DNA from: Blastomyces gilchristii SLH14081
Lineage: Eukaryota > Ascomycota > Eurotiomycetes > Onygenales > Ajellomycetaceae
Direction: 5' to 3'
Assembly: GCF_000003855.2 (NCBI RefSeq)
Contig: NW_003101677.1
Location: 1,285,506-1,349,505, forward strand
Length of the DNA: 64,000 bases
Position numbers and translations under genes: made by a program. This document shows, one piece after another, positions 24,255 to 35,728 of the stretch (position 1 is the first letter of the stretch; each line of letters starts with the position of its first letter). Below the pieces are notes generated by a model. The model searched no databases. It saw only the letters and a program-made list of their open reading frames with translations, and was not told the origin of the DNA.

Positions 24255-24798
24255 TGTCACACTTCTAACTGTGTCAAGACTCTGCTGTGATTTCATATGA
24301 CTCATCACTTTCATGTAAATGATTTCATTCATCTTACAGGCTATTCAAACCAGTTTTCAATCACTCTATGATATCATTTGAATATATCATAGAAAGATCT
24401 GATTGATGAATAAGAGAACCTCACTTCTATACAAGGTCAGCAGATTACTCTTTCTTAATAGTGAGACACTGCTGAGATATTGCTCTGATTATTCTCACTC
24501 ATGAAATGAGAGAAGAGTATCAGCTCATTGTCTATATAGAATAGCTAGATACTGACTTCTTATCAAAGAAGTCAGTGATTCATTTTTCTTCTACTAAAAT
24601 ATATATAAGAGTTACTGCATTTCTCATACAATCTTCTTAGTACACTAAGTATTATATCTGTGATATTCTTGCAATAACTCTGTAGCCTACAAGCTCACTA
24701 TTTAAGCAAGATAGTCAAGCTCACTCATACAGCTTCTTAAACAACTATCTCTATATGACATCACTGACTAGTCACTGCTTCGGTTCCGCCACGTTACA
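24255..24798 (+). repeat. Gypsy B-3 3' LTR
   Basis: 544 bp, 11 bp longer than the other B LTRs because of a small insertion near 24335 (CATCTTACAGGC region). The outer end GGTTCCGCCACGTTACA is the least mutated of the family. Confidence 0.88.
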
Positions 24799-24819
24799 GC
24801 TATCTCTAAACCTGCTATC

Positions 24820-25792
24820 TCAAAACCTGCTTAAAATCCTGAGAAAACTGAGAAGAATAATACTCATACTTTTATTCATAGAAAAGTAAAGAAAAAAATG
24901 CAAAAGAAGAAAAACTTTCAAATCTTCAGAAATAGAAGACTTATTCTCAAAGTCTCAAATCAGAATATCTTACAAAGAAATAAGCTAAACTCAAATCTCA
25001 TTTTCAGAATCAGAAATGAAATTAATCAGCACTTCTTTTCTCAGTTAATAACTGATATTAAAGTTCAAAAACCAGTTATAGCTTCAATTAAGCTATTCTT
25101 CTTTGAAAACTTCATCATTCTGACTACAATGTCTGAATTCAGTGTGGAATTCCTTATTCAGAATGAGAATCTCTGAAAATCAGCAGTAGAATCTTTGTTA
25201 AACACAATAATTCTATCTGAGAAAGATGAAAAGTGAGATAAATTCATTCTTCATGATATTTCAGTTGAAATTTTTGACTGTGAAGAAGAAATGCTACTTC
25301 TCAAAAATGAATTAGAAGAATACAACTCTATTCAACTAAGAAAAGAGCCTGTGTGACTAAATTCAATTGAGTTCAGACAAAGCAGAAGAAATGCCTCTGT
25401 TCTAGTATATACAAAGACACTTGAACAGTCAAAGATCTCTGAAGTAAGAGTAGCAGATTTGAAAATGAGAGTTCATGAATATAAAGACTCAAGAATGAAT
25501 CTCAAAGCTCAAACACAGTGTTCAAACTGTCAAAGATATGAACACTTTGCAATCTTCTATTTTAGAGACTCAAAATGTGCATTCTATGCCAGAGATCACA
25601 AAACTAGTGAGCATAAATGTGAAACATACTTAAAAAGAGATGAAATATGTTAACACACTATGCTTAAATGCTCTAATTGCAAAGAAAAACATGCATCTAG
25701 CTCAAAAGAATGTATGTTTGCTCCAAGAACTCAAAAGAACTGAAGAAAAGATGAAGCTCAAAGCAAATCTAAAACTGAAGAGAATAGTCAAG
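24820..25792 (+). pseudogene. LINE ORF1 (nucleic-acid-binding), first part
   Basis: Lys/Asn-rich N-terminal region, then a central domain (FDCEEEMLLLKNELEEYNS) and RKEPVWLNS-like text with TGA at Trp. Three knuckle remnants follow: CSNCQRYEHFAIF at about 25519, CAFYARDHKTSEHKC at about 25579, and CSNCKEKHASSSKEC at about 25670 after one stop. This Gag-like protein of I/Tad LINEs binds element RNA. The gene is interrupted by B-1 and resumes in the same frame at 47372. Confidence 0.78.
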
Positions 25793-25954
25793 TGTCACAC
25801 TCCCGGCCGCGTCAAGACCCTGTTGCGGTTCCACACAGCTCATCACTTCTATGCGGATGATTTCATCCTGTCCGAACCAGTTTCGAACCACTCTATGACA
25901 TCATTCGGATATATTATAGAAAGATCTGATTGATGAATATGAGAACCTCACTTC

Positions 25955-25963
25955 TATATAAGG
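25955..25963 (+). promoter_or_regulatory. TATA box in Gypsy B LTR
   Basis: TATATAAGG, preserved in most B LTR copies despite mutation; probable promoter for the genomic RNA. Confidence 0.5.
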
Positions 25964-26077
25964 TCAGCAGATTACTCTTTCTTAACAGTGAGACACTGCT
26001 AAGATATCACTTCAGCTATTCTCACTCATGAAATGAGAGAAGAGTATTCACTCATTGTCTATATAGAATAGCTAGAT

Positions 26078-26103
26078 ACTGACTTCTCATTAAAGAAGTC
26101 AGT
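26078..26103 (+). promoter_or_regulatory. Conserved LTR hairpin
   Basis: Arms ACTGACTTCT and AGAAGTCAGT with a 6-nt loop. It persists with at most one mismatch in the LTRs of B-3, B-4 and the right LTR of B-1. It lies about 120 nt after the TATA box, so it would fall in the transcript; terminator, RNA dimer or packaging roles are possible. Confidence 0.5.
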
Positions 26104-26399
26104 GATTCATTTTTCTTCTTCTGAAATATATACAAGAGTTACTGTATTTCTTATACAATCTTCTTCATATACTAAGTATTATATCTGTGATATTCTCACA
26201 ATAACTCTGTAGTCTATAAGCTCACTATTCAAGCAAGATAGTCAAGCTCACTTATACAGCTTCTTAAATAACTATTTCTATATAATGTTACTGACTAGTC
26301 ATTACTTCAGTTTCATTACATTACAATTTGAATTACTTGATCTGATTATAAGTTTGAATCAGTTGAGCTCTATTAACAGACTGATATAATCTTATATAT

Positions 26400-27420
26400 C
26401 TGTGCTGAGATTGATCTGATCTCACTCTCTGAGAGAAACTTCACATTATTCTCTAGAGTATGTACATCTCTATCTTAGCAGAAATCTGAGATTTCTGAAC
26501 TCACTGTATATTTTAATATAAGCTCTTTAATCACTCTGTTATCACTGCAGTCTCTACACACCTACATCTATTATAAAGATAGAGAGATTAAGGTCAGAGA
26601 TTCTCTGAGATATAAGAGAAACATATTATCTGAATTTCACAGCTTTATTCATACTCTTGAACAGAAATTTCACCTTAATCTGAGTCAGTTTAATACTTAT
26701 AAGATACAAGTAATATATACTATCAGTCTCCTTGAAGATATCTCTGCAACTACTTAAGTTATTAAGAAGAGAAAGCTTAAGTATATTAATACTGTAATAA
26801 CTTAAGAAGAATTCAAGAACTTTCTACTGAATCAAATCAAAGATCACTGTAATTACAGCTTCACAGCAGTGCAGTGTTTCAACTCATTATATTAATAAGA
26901 TAATGAGAATTCTTTCAATTTCAATACAAGATTTGAAGAATATTAGAAGAAATTAATTAATGATTTGAATTAATTAAAGACACAGCTTTATCTTATAAAG
27001 CTGACTCATAAGATACAAATAATAATATTATAGTATGAGAGTTCATTAATCAATTACACTGAGCTTGTTAACTTGACTTTTCAGATCTATTTAAATAATT
27101 AATACTCTGAGAAAAAGATTAATAAGATCTCTTCTAAGTAATTAATAATAGAATCTAAACAGTGCTGTGACAGCTCTAGTATAGAGAAAGTAAAGAAGAA
27201 TTTCAAGTATTTCAATTCTTCACTCACTGTAAAGAAATATTAAAAAAGATTTGATAAAGATCTCTATTTTAACTGCAGAGCTGATAATTACTATACTAGT
27301 GATTATAAGAAGTCAAAGAAGAGAAGAAACTGAGAAGATATCTTCTTAAAGTTAACTCTTCTTCTAATAAATGTATCTGTAGAAGATAAAGAAGAGAAAG
27401 AAATAAAGAATTAATAATTC
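26400..27420 (+). pseudogene. Gypsy B-1 gag
   Basis: Gypsy Gag with an N-terminal region equivalent to the open segment seen in B-2. It includes capsid helices with EEFKNFLLNQIKDH-like text near 26800 and ends with the knuckle FNCRADNYYTSDYK near 27270 and a KKSKKRRN tail. The second and fourth knuckle positions are damaged. Numerous stops. Confidence 0.75.
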
Positions 27421-27479
27421 TCACATCTCTGAGTCTATATTATGATTATAATAAATACTCTGAATGAGAAGATACTAGT

Positions 27480-30400
27480 AAGATATCTACTTAACTTCAG
27501 AGTGAATATTAACTTTATATTCTACTTCTTTTCTTTAATAAAGAGTTAAAACAAGATAGATCTGTCAGATCATGTGAAATTTACTGATGAAATGAAATAT
27601 CATTATTTTAACATAATTCAAGCAAAGTATGTGATCACAGACTCAGAAGAAATCTTCAAGAAAAGCAGTCTACTTCTTCACATTGTTAATATTATAGATA
27701 AGAATATCATTCTAGATCTTCTGTGATTAAGAGAAAATAATTCTCTCATTGACTGAGTCACTCAGATATGACAGTATCATCTCACTAATAAAGAGATAGT
27801 GATAGAGAAATCTGAAGAGTTTCATCAGAAGAATCTTGAGAAAAAGATAGAATTAATATACTATATAGCAGATGACTGAGACTTGAAGATAGATGAAGAA
27901 GTCATCACTCTCACTATAAGACTAGCAGCAGTATCTGTCATTGAAGATGAATATATACAATATCTCTTTGCAGATTATAAGAATGTCTTTTCAGAAAGAG
28001 AAGCAGTGAAGTTTTCTGACATTAAAATGTAATATAAGATTTATCTTGAAAATGATGCAACAGTGTTATACAGATCTCTTTACAACTTATTTATAAAGAA
28101 ATTGAATATTCTGCATAAATATCTTGAGAAAGTGTAATCAAAGAACTGAATACACTTATCAAAGAGTCTGACAGAGATATCTATACTCTTTGTGTCTAAG
28201 AAGAATAATAGACTATGTCTATGCATAGACTATAGAGATCTCAATAAGATGACAGTTAAGAATTACTATTCATTATTATTAATTAATGAGATGATTGATC
28301 AATTATCTGAAGCAAAGATGTTCTTAAAGATTGATATACAGAATGTCTATCATAGAATCAGAGTTAACAAAGATAATATTTAAAAAACAGCTTTTCATAT
28401 CAAGTACAGCAATTTTGAATTTCTTGTTTTATCTTCTGATCTTTATAACACTTCAGTCATCTTTCAGATCTATATAAATAAGACACTGTAGAGCCTTGTC
28501 AACATCTTCTATATAGTATACTTGAATGACATTCTAATCTTCTTGAAAACAGAGGAAGAACATGATACTCATATTTAAGAAGTATTAAGTCACTTGAGAT
28601 AGTATCAACTCTATACAAACACTGAAAAATGCTTGTTCTACATGCAGGAGATTAATTTCTTAGATTATATTATTGAGATAAACAGTATTTCAATAAATAG
28701 AAGTCAGGTCTCTGTCATTGAGAACTGGCCAGCACTGTGAATATATTATAAGATACAGATGTTTCTAGAATTTGTGAATTTCTACAGATAATTCATCTAT
28801 ACATATTCACAGATTACTGCCTCTCTTACAGATATATTAAACAGAAGTGTGAAAGACAGAAAGATGAGATTATTTACTCTCACTCAAGATATTACACAGG
28901 TATTTATAGAATTGAAATAAGCTTTTATAGAAATTATAATACTGAATCACTTTAACTCTGACTTACTCAGTCAGTGTGAGACTGATACATTCAGAAATAA
29001 GATCTGTGAAATCTTTTCACAGTTAATATTGAAGATCTTTCAATGTTAAAAGAATTAAAGAATAATAATCTCTGAGAATACAGACAATGAAATGTCTATA
29101 AGAGAAGACTTTTTCACAGAGTCTATAAGATATTATAAATGAAGATTAGTAATCTTCTTCTTCAAGAAGTTATCACTCATACAGAGAAGATATAATACTT
29201 ATAATTAAGAGATGTTAATAATTATCAAATTCTTTAAGATCTGGCAACATTATCTTCAGAGTAGTAAGTACTCAGTACAAGTTCTCACTAATTATGGAAA
29301 TCTGCATTACTTCTTGACAACAAAGAGCTTGATAGAACATTAAGTCAGGTGAGTGAAGCTGCTTTGAGAGTATGATTTCTATATCTGATACTGTTCAGAT
29401 CAGCTTAACCCTGCTGATATACTGTCTAGATAACTCAATTATAATATCATTAATATAGAGAAGAATTCTATAAAAGAACCTCTGTTATCACTGCAGAAGA
29501 AGCTGACTGCAGAGGGTTGAGATTCTCTGAAGCTCAGAAACAGCACCAGTAAGACAGCTATATAACTCAGTATAGAAGATGAAAGAAAACTCAGATCTCT
29601 GCAGAGAACTGACACTGAAGATTATAAGCTTCTTATATTATATCTTACTATCATTGAATTGACAAAGAATGAAACAGTCTACAATCTTTCAACTTAACTA
29701 CTTTTGAAATTTATTAATAAGTTATAAAAGAGAAATGTCTCTACTGCAGCTTGAATTCAGAAGTTAAAGAAGAAAGAATCTGATTTAAACTTGAAAGAGA
29801 AATGTCTTTACTGCAGCTTGAATTCAGAAGTTGAAGAAGAAAGAATCTGATTTAAACTTGAAAGAGACAGACTCTGAGCAGAGCAGTGCTGCTAAGAAAT
29901 CAAGTCACTGATAACTAGAAGAATGTGAACTTCTACTACTGAATGATTCAGTCTTCATTTCTCATAGCAGGGCAGTGTATTAGAAGTTATTAAAAATTCA
30001 TCATAATAATCTTCATACAAGACATTTCAGGTTAGAGAAGACTGAGAAGCTTCTAAAATATAAATATATTTAAGACAAGCTTCAGACAGATTTCAAAGAG
30101 TATATTAAGACTTATAATATCTGTTAAAGAATAAAGATCTCACAGTATAAGTAATAGAGTGAGTTGACATCACTGTCTGTTTTAAAGAACTTATAATAGA
30201 ATCTATCAATGAATTTCATAGTTGATCTGCTGAAGTTGATAAGAGTCAAAGAATATGACTTAATTTTAATCATTGTTAATTACTTTACAAAGATAATCAA
30301 ATATATCTCTATTTATAAAAAGATTAAAGTCTCTGAATTGACTGATCTGTTTTTAGATATCATTATTTATAATCACAGTGCTCTGAGATTATTAATAACA

Positions 30401-30631
30401 GATGGAGAATCTCTCTTCATTAGTAAATACTGATCAGCTTTTTACTATTATTTTATAATAAGACATCTTCTCAGTACTGCATTTTATTCACAGACAGATG
30501 ATCAGACTGAATGTCAGAATCAGACATTAGAACAGCATCTTCAAGCATTCTATTTATATTATCAGAATAATTAGCTTAAACATCTTCTGACTACTGAATT
30601 TATATATAACAATGCAAAGAATGTAATCTTA
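27480..30631 (+). pseudogene. Gypsy B-1 pol up to integrase
   Basis: Protease remnant, then RT: open at 28192-28383 (CLCIDYRDLNKM, FLKIDIQNVYHRIRV). The active site YLNDILIF at 28519-28542 has its first Asp changed to Asn. RNase H is at about 29140-29440 and the integrase zinc domain near 29970. The integrase core begins FIVDLLKLIRVKEYD at 30215 and ends at QTDDQTECQNQTLEQH near 30490. A 67-bp duplication at 29729 shifts the frame. B-2 interrupts after 30631. Confidence 0.83.
29729..29862 (+). repeat. 67-bp tandem duplication in B-1 pol
   Basis: Two adjacent units start AGAGAAATGTCT at 29729 and 29796. B-4 has one unit at the matching place. Since 67 is not a multiple of three, it explains the frame change between RT and integrase in B-1. 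Confidence 0.85.
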
Positions 30632-31164
30632 TGTAATGTGACGGAGCCGAAGCAGTGGCTAGTCGGCGATGTCATGTAGAGATAGTTGTTTGAGAAGCTG
30701 TATGAGTGAGCTTGACTATCTTGCTTAAATAGCAAGCTTGTAGGCTACAGAGTTATTGTGAGAATATCACAGATGTGATACTTAGTATACTCAGAAAATT
30801 GTATGAGACACACAGTAATTCTTGTATATATTTCAGTAGAAGAAAAACAAATCACTGACTTCTTTGATGAGAAGCCAGTATCTAGCTATTCTATATAGAT
30901 AATAAGTAAATACCCTTCTCTCATTTCATAAGCAAGAATAGTCAGAGTGATACCTCAGCAGTGTCTTATTATTAAGAAAGAGTAATCTGCTGATCTTATA
31001 TAGAAGCAGAATTCTCATATTTATCAATTGAATCTTTCTATGATATATCTGAATGATGTCATAGAGTGATTAAAAACCAGTTCAATCAGAATGAAATTAT
31101 TCACATGAAATCAATAAGTCATGTGAAACTGCAACAGGGTCTTGACATGGCTGAGAGCATGATA
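30632..31164 (-). repeat. Gypsy B-2 3' LTR
   Basis: 533 bp. Outer part (30632-30690) keeps GACGGAGCCG and AGTCGGCGATG; inner part (31080-31164) is heavily mutated relative to 44220-44321. Confidence 0.93.
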
Positions 31165-32585
31165 ATATTCTTCTCTTTAAGAGCATAGTCTCAATGCTCT
31201 TAAGATTATCAGATTAGGAATTATCTTTGTTGTATAGTAACAGTTATTAACTGATTAACAGCATATGTGCTGTATGTGATATAAAGAAATAGATGAGTTT
31301 TTCTACTAACTGTATAGATCTTTCTTCTCTCATCTTTATTCAAATCAAATATATGATAAGTGAGTTTCTTATATATTAATTTGAAATGTGAAAAATATAG
31401 TTAATAAGTGACTTACAGATGTCTTAATATATTCTGTTCTATATATAGAATTCTCTGTAAAAGTGATGTATTTTTAGAGACAAAGCTAACAGTAGTAGCA
31501 GGATTTTTTGAAAAGATCTCTCTCTCTGTGAAATATTTTTCTTTTCTCTCTCTCAATTGTAACAGTGAGTGCATGAGAGTATCATTCTTGAAGAATAATA
31601 AAGAACTCATTCTGATATTTTCTAGTCAATAATAAATATCTTTGTAATGCAGCTGTGATCTCCATGATTATTAAGAAAGCCAGGTTGGAGATGAAGACAG
31701 CAGCATTGATGAATCATGAGAGTATTACTCTCATTGTCATATCTTCTTCTTCTTCTTCTCCTGCTTCTCTTGCAGCTGCAGTGATAGTCACTGTGTCTTG
31801 CAGTGAGATATCATCTCTTCTGCTAATCAGTTTGTCTGTGTTCAGTCCTTCTTCTACCTCTCTCATCACTGTTGTAACACCACCCCCTTTCTCAGTCAGC
31901 ACAGTAGTATATGACCCTGTGTGATCATTCAGAGAGACACTCAGAGAGAGCTTGATTTCAGAGACAGTGACTCTGAGAAGCTCAATCTGTAGTGTCTCTC
32001 CTGCAGCATATCTGAGCCCTGCTCAGAATACTGCTGAGTTGAGTTCACAGAGTTCTGCAGTTTCTTCATCTTCTTTCTGTGAAGAGACTCTGATACAGTC
32101 TCTGACTAATACTACTACTTGTCTGCACTGCATCAAGCAGCTAAAGAAGAGAAGAATCTTATACACTTGCTTCTTCTCTCACTTCTGTTATTTCTGTTAT
32201 ATCTGTAATAACAACTTCTGTCTCTCTGTAAGTATTATCTACTTTACAAGAAGATGTTATATCAGCTCTGACAAAGAGCTCAGATGTTCAAGCAGTACAG
32301 AGTAAGAGTCTCAGAGCTTTAAGCATTGACAGATTCTGTTAAGACTGAAGAGGTCTTTCTTGCTCATCTGTAAAAGAAGATGAAAGCATGAATCTCTGAG
32401 ATGAAAAAACATCTCAGAATAACTGACTCTAAGAAGAGATCAGTCAGTGCTGCTGTTGAAAGTACTGTGAAGATCAATCACTGATTGAAGAGAATCTCAC
32501 TTCAATTAAAGCAGATAACTGAGATGCTTTGTAAGTTAATAAGTTGATATTTTATACATTTCTCATACTCTTCTGCAGTGCTGCA
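31165..32585 (-). other. Gypsy B-2 3' region (first part), antisense ORFs
   Basis: The 3' region of B-2. Sense frames carry stops, but the opposite strand is open at 31655-31924 (89 codons, Ser/Thr-rich) and 31952-32305 (117 codons, Ser- and Cys-rich with a CYFCYICNNNF stretch). In B-4 the sense strand is open instead. Coding status is unresolved. hAT-1 is inserted at 32586. Confidence 0.4.
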
Positions 32586-32949
32586 TAGACTGACCGTGTG
32601 ACCGTGTCTGAGACCAGGATCAAACTTTACAGTTGTCATGTTGCCTAAAAGCATTACTTCTGGTCATGGTTTGTGTTCATCACATTGATCTCAAATCCTG
32701 TTATTTCAAATATTAAAGGTTCCAGATTCACTTTTCAAATAAAAATCTAGTCTCAGATAAAGAATATGTTTGAATTCTTAGTCATATTTTCATTCTGATC
32801 TCATTATTGAAAATGGCATTAAATGAGACTATGAAATCATTTCTCACTTACATAATATCATAACATAGTGCTCATTTGTTGAAAATTCAACAGAGAGCAT
32901 TATCAAATATTGTTACTTTTCTGAACACAGATTATAATCAATATCATTT

Positions 32950-33162
32950 TAATTAAAAAAAAAAATGTACAATACAAAAAATAATAAAAAAACAAACAAC
33001 AAAATAACAAGAAAAAATCACAATAAAAAAAAAAAAAAAAAAAAAAAAGAGAAAGAAAAAAAGAAGAGAAAGAAAAAAAGAGATAGAAAGAGAAAGAAAA
33101 ATAAAAAAAAAAAAGAAAAGAAAAAGAAAAAAATAAAAAATAAAAATAAAAAAAAATCAAGA
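32950..33162. repeat. A/G-rich low-complexity tract in hAT-1
   Basis: Poly-A with scattered G, right after the histone-gene stop on the other strand. The counterpart in hAT-2 is T-rich at 59285-59410. The Lys-rich open frame across it is not a gene. Confidence 0.85.
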
Positions 33163-33769
33163 TCACAGAGCTGTAGTATCTCTAAAATACTCACTTCTCA
33201 GAGTCTTTACAATGTTCATTATCAACTGTGTATTTCTCACAGTGAGAGTAACACAGCTGTGATAAGTCATTGTCTTAATATCATCTAATAAATAATCAGT
33301 ATATATCTATATAAATGTGAATAATTAGAAAACATACACTCAAAAAGTGTGGCCAGAGTGAACTCTGCTGTCACTTGAATGACATCAAGAACAGAATGCT
33401 GAAATCAATGATTTCTCTCATTGATTTCACAGACAAGGTGTGTGAAGATGGTCTTGAAGAATATAAGATTCTCAGACTTCTGATAGAAATGAATCTCATG
33501 AAGAGACTCTATTTTCATTATATCAGAGACTGAGTGTTATCAAAAAGCATTACTTCAATGCACATGCACTTACTGCAGCAATTCATTCTCTGCATATATG
33601 ACTGAGAGTTATGGCTTTCTCATGCTGCACAGCTCTCTCTGAGATGCTGCTGCTGGTTTGCAACTCATGCAGTCTCTCAGTCCAGCATGCGCTGTGTATA
33701 TGCAGCCCTGCGTGCTGAGGCTGTGTTGATTATTATGGCCTGGCATGATACTCGCTTTTCACAGGCCAT
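33163..33769 (-). pseudogene. Histone H3-fold gene inside hAT-1, three exons
   Basis: Exons on the minus strand: 33574-33769 (196 nt), 33338-33529 (192 nt) and 33163-33284 (122 nt). Introns of 44 and 53 nt have GTAAGT...CAG and GTATGT...TAG borders. Spliced length is 169 codons plus stop, in phase. The first about 70 residues form a divergent tail (Arg-rich if TGA codons derive from CGA). The remainder follows the H3 fold: SLHEIHFYQKSENL (H3 LREIRRYQKSTEL), LVCEI (LVREI), FQHS (RFQSS), TLATLFE (YLVGLFE), then CVTLTVRNTQLIMNI (RVTIMPKDIQLARRI). Loop 1 is about 3 residues shorter than canonical H3. In-frame TGA stops (three in exon 1, one before FQHS) fit decay, so this copy is dead. The ancestor could have encoded a nucleosomal H3 variant. 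H3 identity is by eye; CenH3-like against H3-like is undecided. Confidence 0.82.
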
Positions 33770-34257
33770 GTTTCATTTGATTGAGAGGGGGGGGAGGGAC
33801 ACAACTGCTGTTTTATTTGAGAGAGAATAAATAATTGAATCTATAGAAGATAATTTAGTTTCTTCTACATTTGAAATTTGATTAGTCTATACTCTTCAAT
33901 TTGAGGATTTCTGAGAGTGTTTTAATAGTTTTCATATCAGCTTGGAATTAGTGATTGATTAAAGAAGAGAAAAGAGAGAAGAAAGAAATGAGAATAACTT
34001 ATCTTTATAATATAAAAACAGAGAATTGCTGCAATCATTTGTTCTAGCAATAAAGATCTGTTTTCTGCATGTATCTCTGATACAGATTATATGATAACTG
34101 CATACAAAGAATATCAACAGTGTATGCATTGAATGAAGATAATATTGCTATACAACACTGTAGCTGTTTCTGTACATCACTGAAAGCTGTTAATATTTTC
34201 TTTGAGTCTCTTTATATTTGATAAGTCAGTAATATATTTCAATACACTCTCTCTTTC

Positions 34258-34269
34258 ATCATCATCATT

Positions 34270-34304
<35 letters not shown>

Positions 34305-34380
34305 TATTATCACTATCATTATTATTATTACTATCATTATTATCATCATCATCATCATCATCATTATCATCATTATCATA
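34258..34380. repeat. TCA/TTA microsatellite in hAT-1
   Basis: (TCA)n with TTA variants, just upstream of the Lys-rich gene. Present in inverted form in hAT-2 at about 58095-58190. Confidence 0.9.
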
Positions 34381-34437
34381 TTATTTCTGACCGCCTCTTC
34401 TGCCTTCACCTCTCTTCAACACTCACTGAAACCAATC

Positions 34438-35209
34438 ATGTCATCTCTCTTCAAATATTCTGCGGTCCTGCAGACCACCAAGGTGCATGAGCACTGTCAC
34501 AGATTGAAGAGAGAGAAGAAGAAGATGTTCAAGTGAGAAGAGACAGATTATAAGACATATTATGATACCTTGAAGAGACTCTGTAAGAAAGTAGAATGAT
34601 AACAATTTTAAGTAACACTTCTGATAGATTTAGACTGAACTAAGTATAGAAATAATGCAGATAATGCTGCTCATAAGAGATTGAAGAAGAAGACAGTGAA
34701 GAGTCTCATGCAGTAGTAATGAGACTAGAAGAAGTTCTGAGAATGATTTGAGATCAAGATGAAGAGAGAAAGAGAGAAGAAGAGTGTTGCTGTAAATAAG
34801 CAGTGACAGAAGAAGATTAAGAGAATGTTAAAGTAGAAGACAAAGAAGCTAAAACTGATAAGTTTTTTATTTATTGAGAGATAATGATTTTTAATAATAC
34901 TTCTGTTCTCTAATTGATTAGCAGAAGCTGACAGAGAAGAAGGGAATTAAGGCCTTGTTCAGGTCTTGAATGCACTTCATGATTCAGAACATTGAGAAGA
35001 CAGCCCTGCTCTCTGAGCATGCCAATCTACTTACTACTGAGGTGGAACCTGAGACAGCAGACCAGGAAATGCGGGATTTTGAGGTACAGATTGACCTGGC
35101 TGAGAGGAAGCAGCAGAAACCCTTCTCTGAGAAGACAGTGAAGAGAGATTTTGAGATGATTATCATCTCAGATGAGAAGAAGAAGAAGAAGAAGAAGAAT
35201 GAGAAGTGA
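34438..35209 (+). pseudogene. Lys-rich coiled-coil accessory gene of hAT-1
   Basis: ATG at 34438 in ACCAATCATGTC. Exon 1 encodes MSSLFKYSAVLQT then a basic stretch. An intron ends in GATAGATTTAG about 34650. Exon 2 is Lys/Arg/Glu-rich (ADNAAHKRLKKKTVKSL). A second intron, 34858-34921, contains the TTTTTAATAATACT version of the element motif; its donor is mutated to ATAAGT but is GTAAG in hAT-2. The last exon reads MIQNIEKTALLSEHANLLTT and ends in a Lys run. Predicted basic, coiled-coil, probably nuclear. I do not recognise the family. Several TGA/TAG stops in exon 2. Confidence 0.65.
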
Positions 35210-35269
35210 ATTATAAAGAATGATAAGAAGAATGAGAAAGAGAAGAAAGATGATGAGTAGAAAAAGTTT

Positions 35270-35700
35270 TTTTCTTTTTATATTAGTTAGTTGTAAGTTC
35301 ATAATTATTAATAATTGAAATTAATTTTGAGTTTTTAAAAATTATTGTACAAGTTGTAATCAAGTCAGGAACAATATATATATATATATATATATTTAAC
35401 TATCATGATTCACAAATCACTATAATATATAAGTATCAACATTTTTTCAACATTAATATTCACAATATTAATATATTTTTAATAATATCATCTAATAATA
35501 TAATTTAGTAACACTCTCTTTCACAATATTAATATATTTCAAGAAATATAACAGAGATTAATCAAGATTATTTATTTACTTTTATACATTAATAATATTC
35601 AATCTGAGTTAGTACTAAAATTATAACTAAGCTAAGAAACAAGATTATTTTCTCTTATATTAATTCTTCTTACACACATCAGTGATCAGTTATTGAAAAT
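35270..35700. other. AT-rich intergenic region of hAT-1
   Basis: Between the accessory gene and the transposase: an (AT)n run at about 35371-35396 and several ATATTAATAT palindromes. The same block is in hAT-2 at about 56770-57240. Promoter for the transposase is likely here; no gene seen. Confidence 0.6.
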
Positions 35701-35728
35701 AAATTATCATCTTTCTTAAATTATTATC

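Larger units (their letters stand above)
21965..24798 (+). mobile_element. Gypsy B copy 3, 3' part
   Basis: Starts in the integrase C-terminal region (compare 7433 onward) immediately after the LTR of B-4, which inserted into it. It continues through a chromodomain, the long 3' region and the 3' LTR. Its 5' two-thirds lie left of the window. The right flank is LINE ORF1, so B-3 inserted in the LINE; the expected TSD is GCTAT (24799-24803), with its left copy off-window. Confidence 0.85.
25793..26325 (+). repeat. Gypsy B-1 5' LTR
   Basis: 533 bp. The outer 130 bp are almost unmutated (CCCGGCCGCGTC, GCGGATG), while the inner end is eroded (CATTACTTCAGTTTCATTA). TATA box TATATAAGG at 25955-25963. 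A 10-bp perfect hairpin is at 26078-26103. No tRNA-type primer site is recognisable after 26325. Confidence 0.93.

Noticed and set aside
26326..26345. tRNA primer-binding site after the Gypsy B 5' LTR
   Set aside because: ATTTGAATTAC is conserved in B-1 and B-2 but lacks TGG and has no complement in the LTR; primer unknown.
32965..33288. 107-codon Lys-rich open frame (and the Phe-rich frame opposite)
   Set aside because: It crosses a poly-A/G tract and the antisense of the histone exon; low complexity, no homologous frame in hAT-2.
34202..34390. Ser/Leu-rich ORF of 62 codons
   Set aside because: Translation of a TCA microsatellite; counterpart in hAT-2 is likewise simple repeat.
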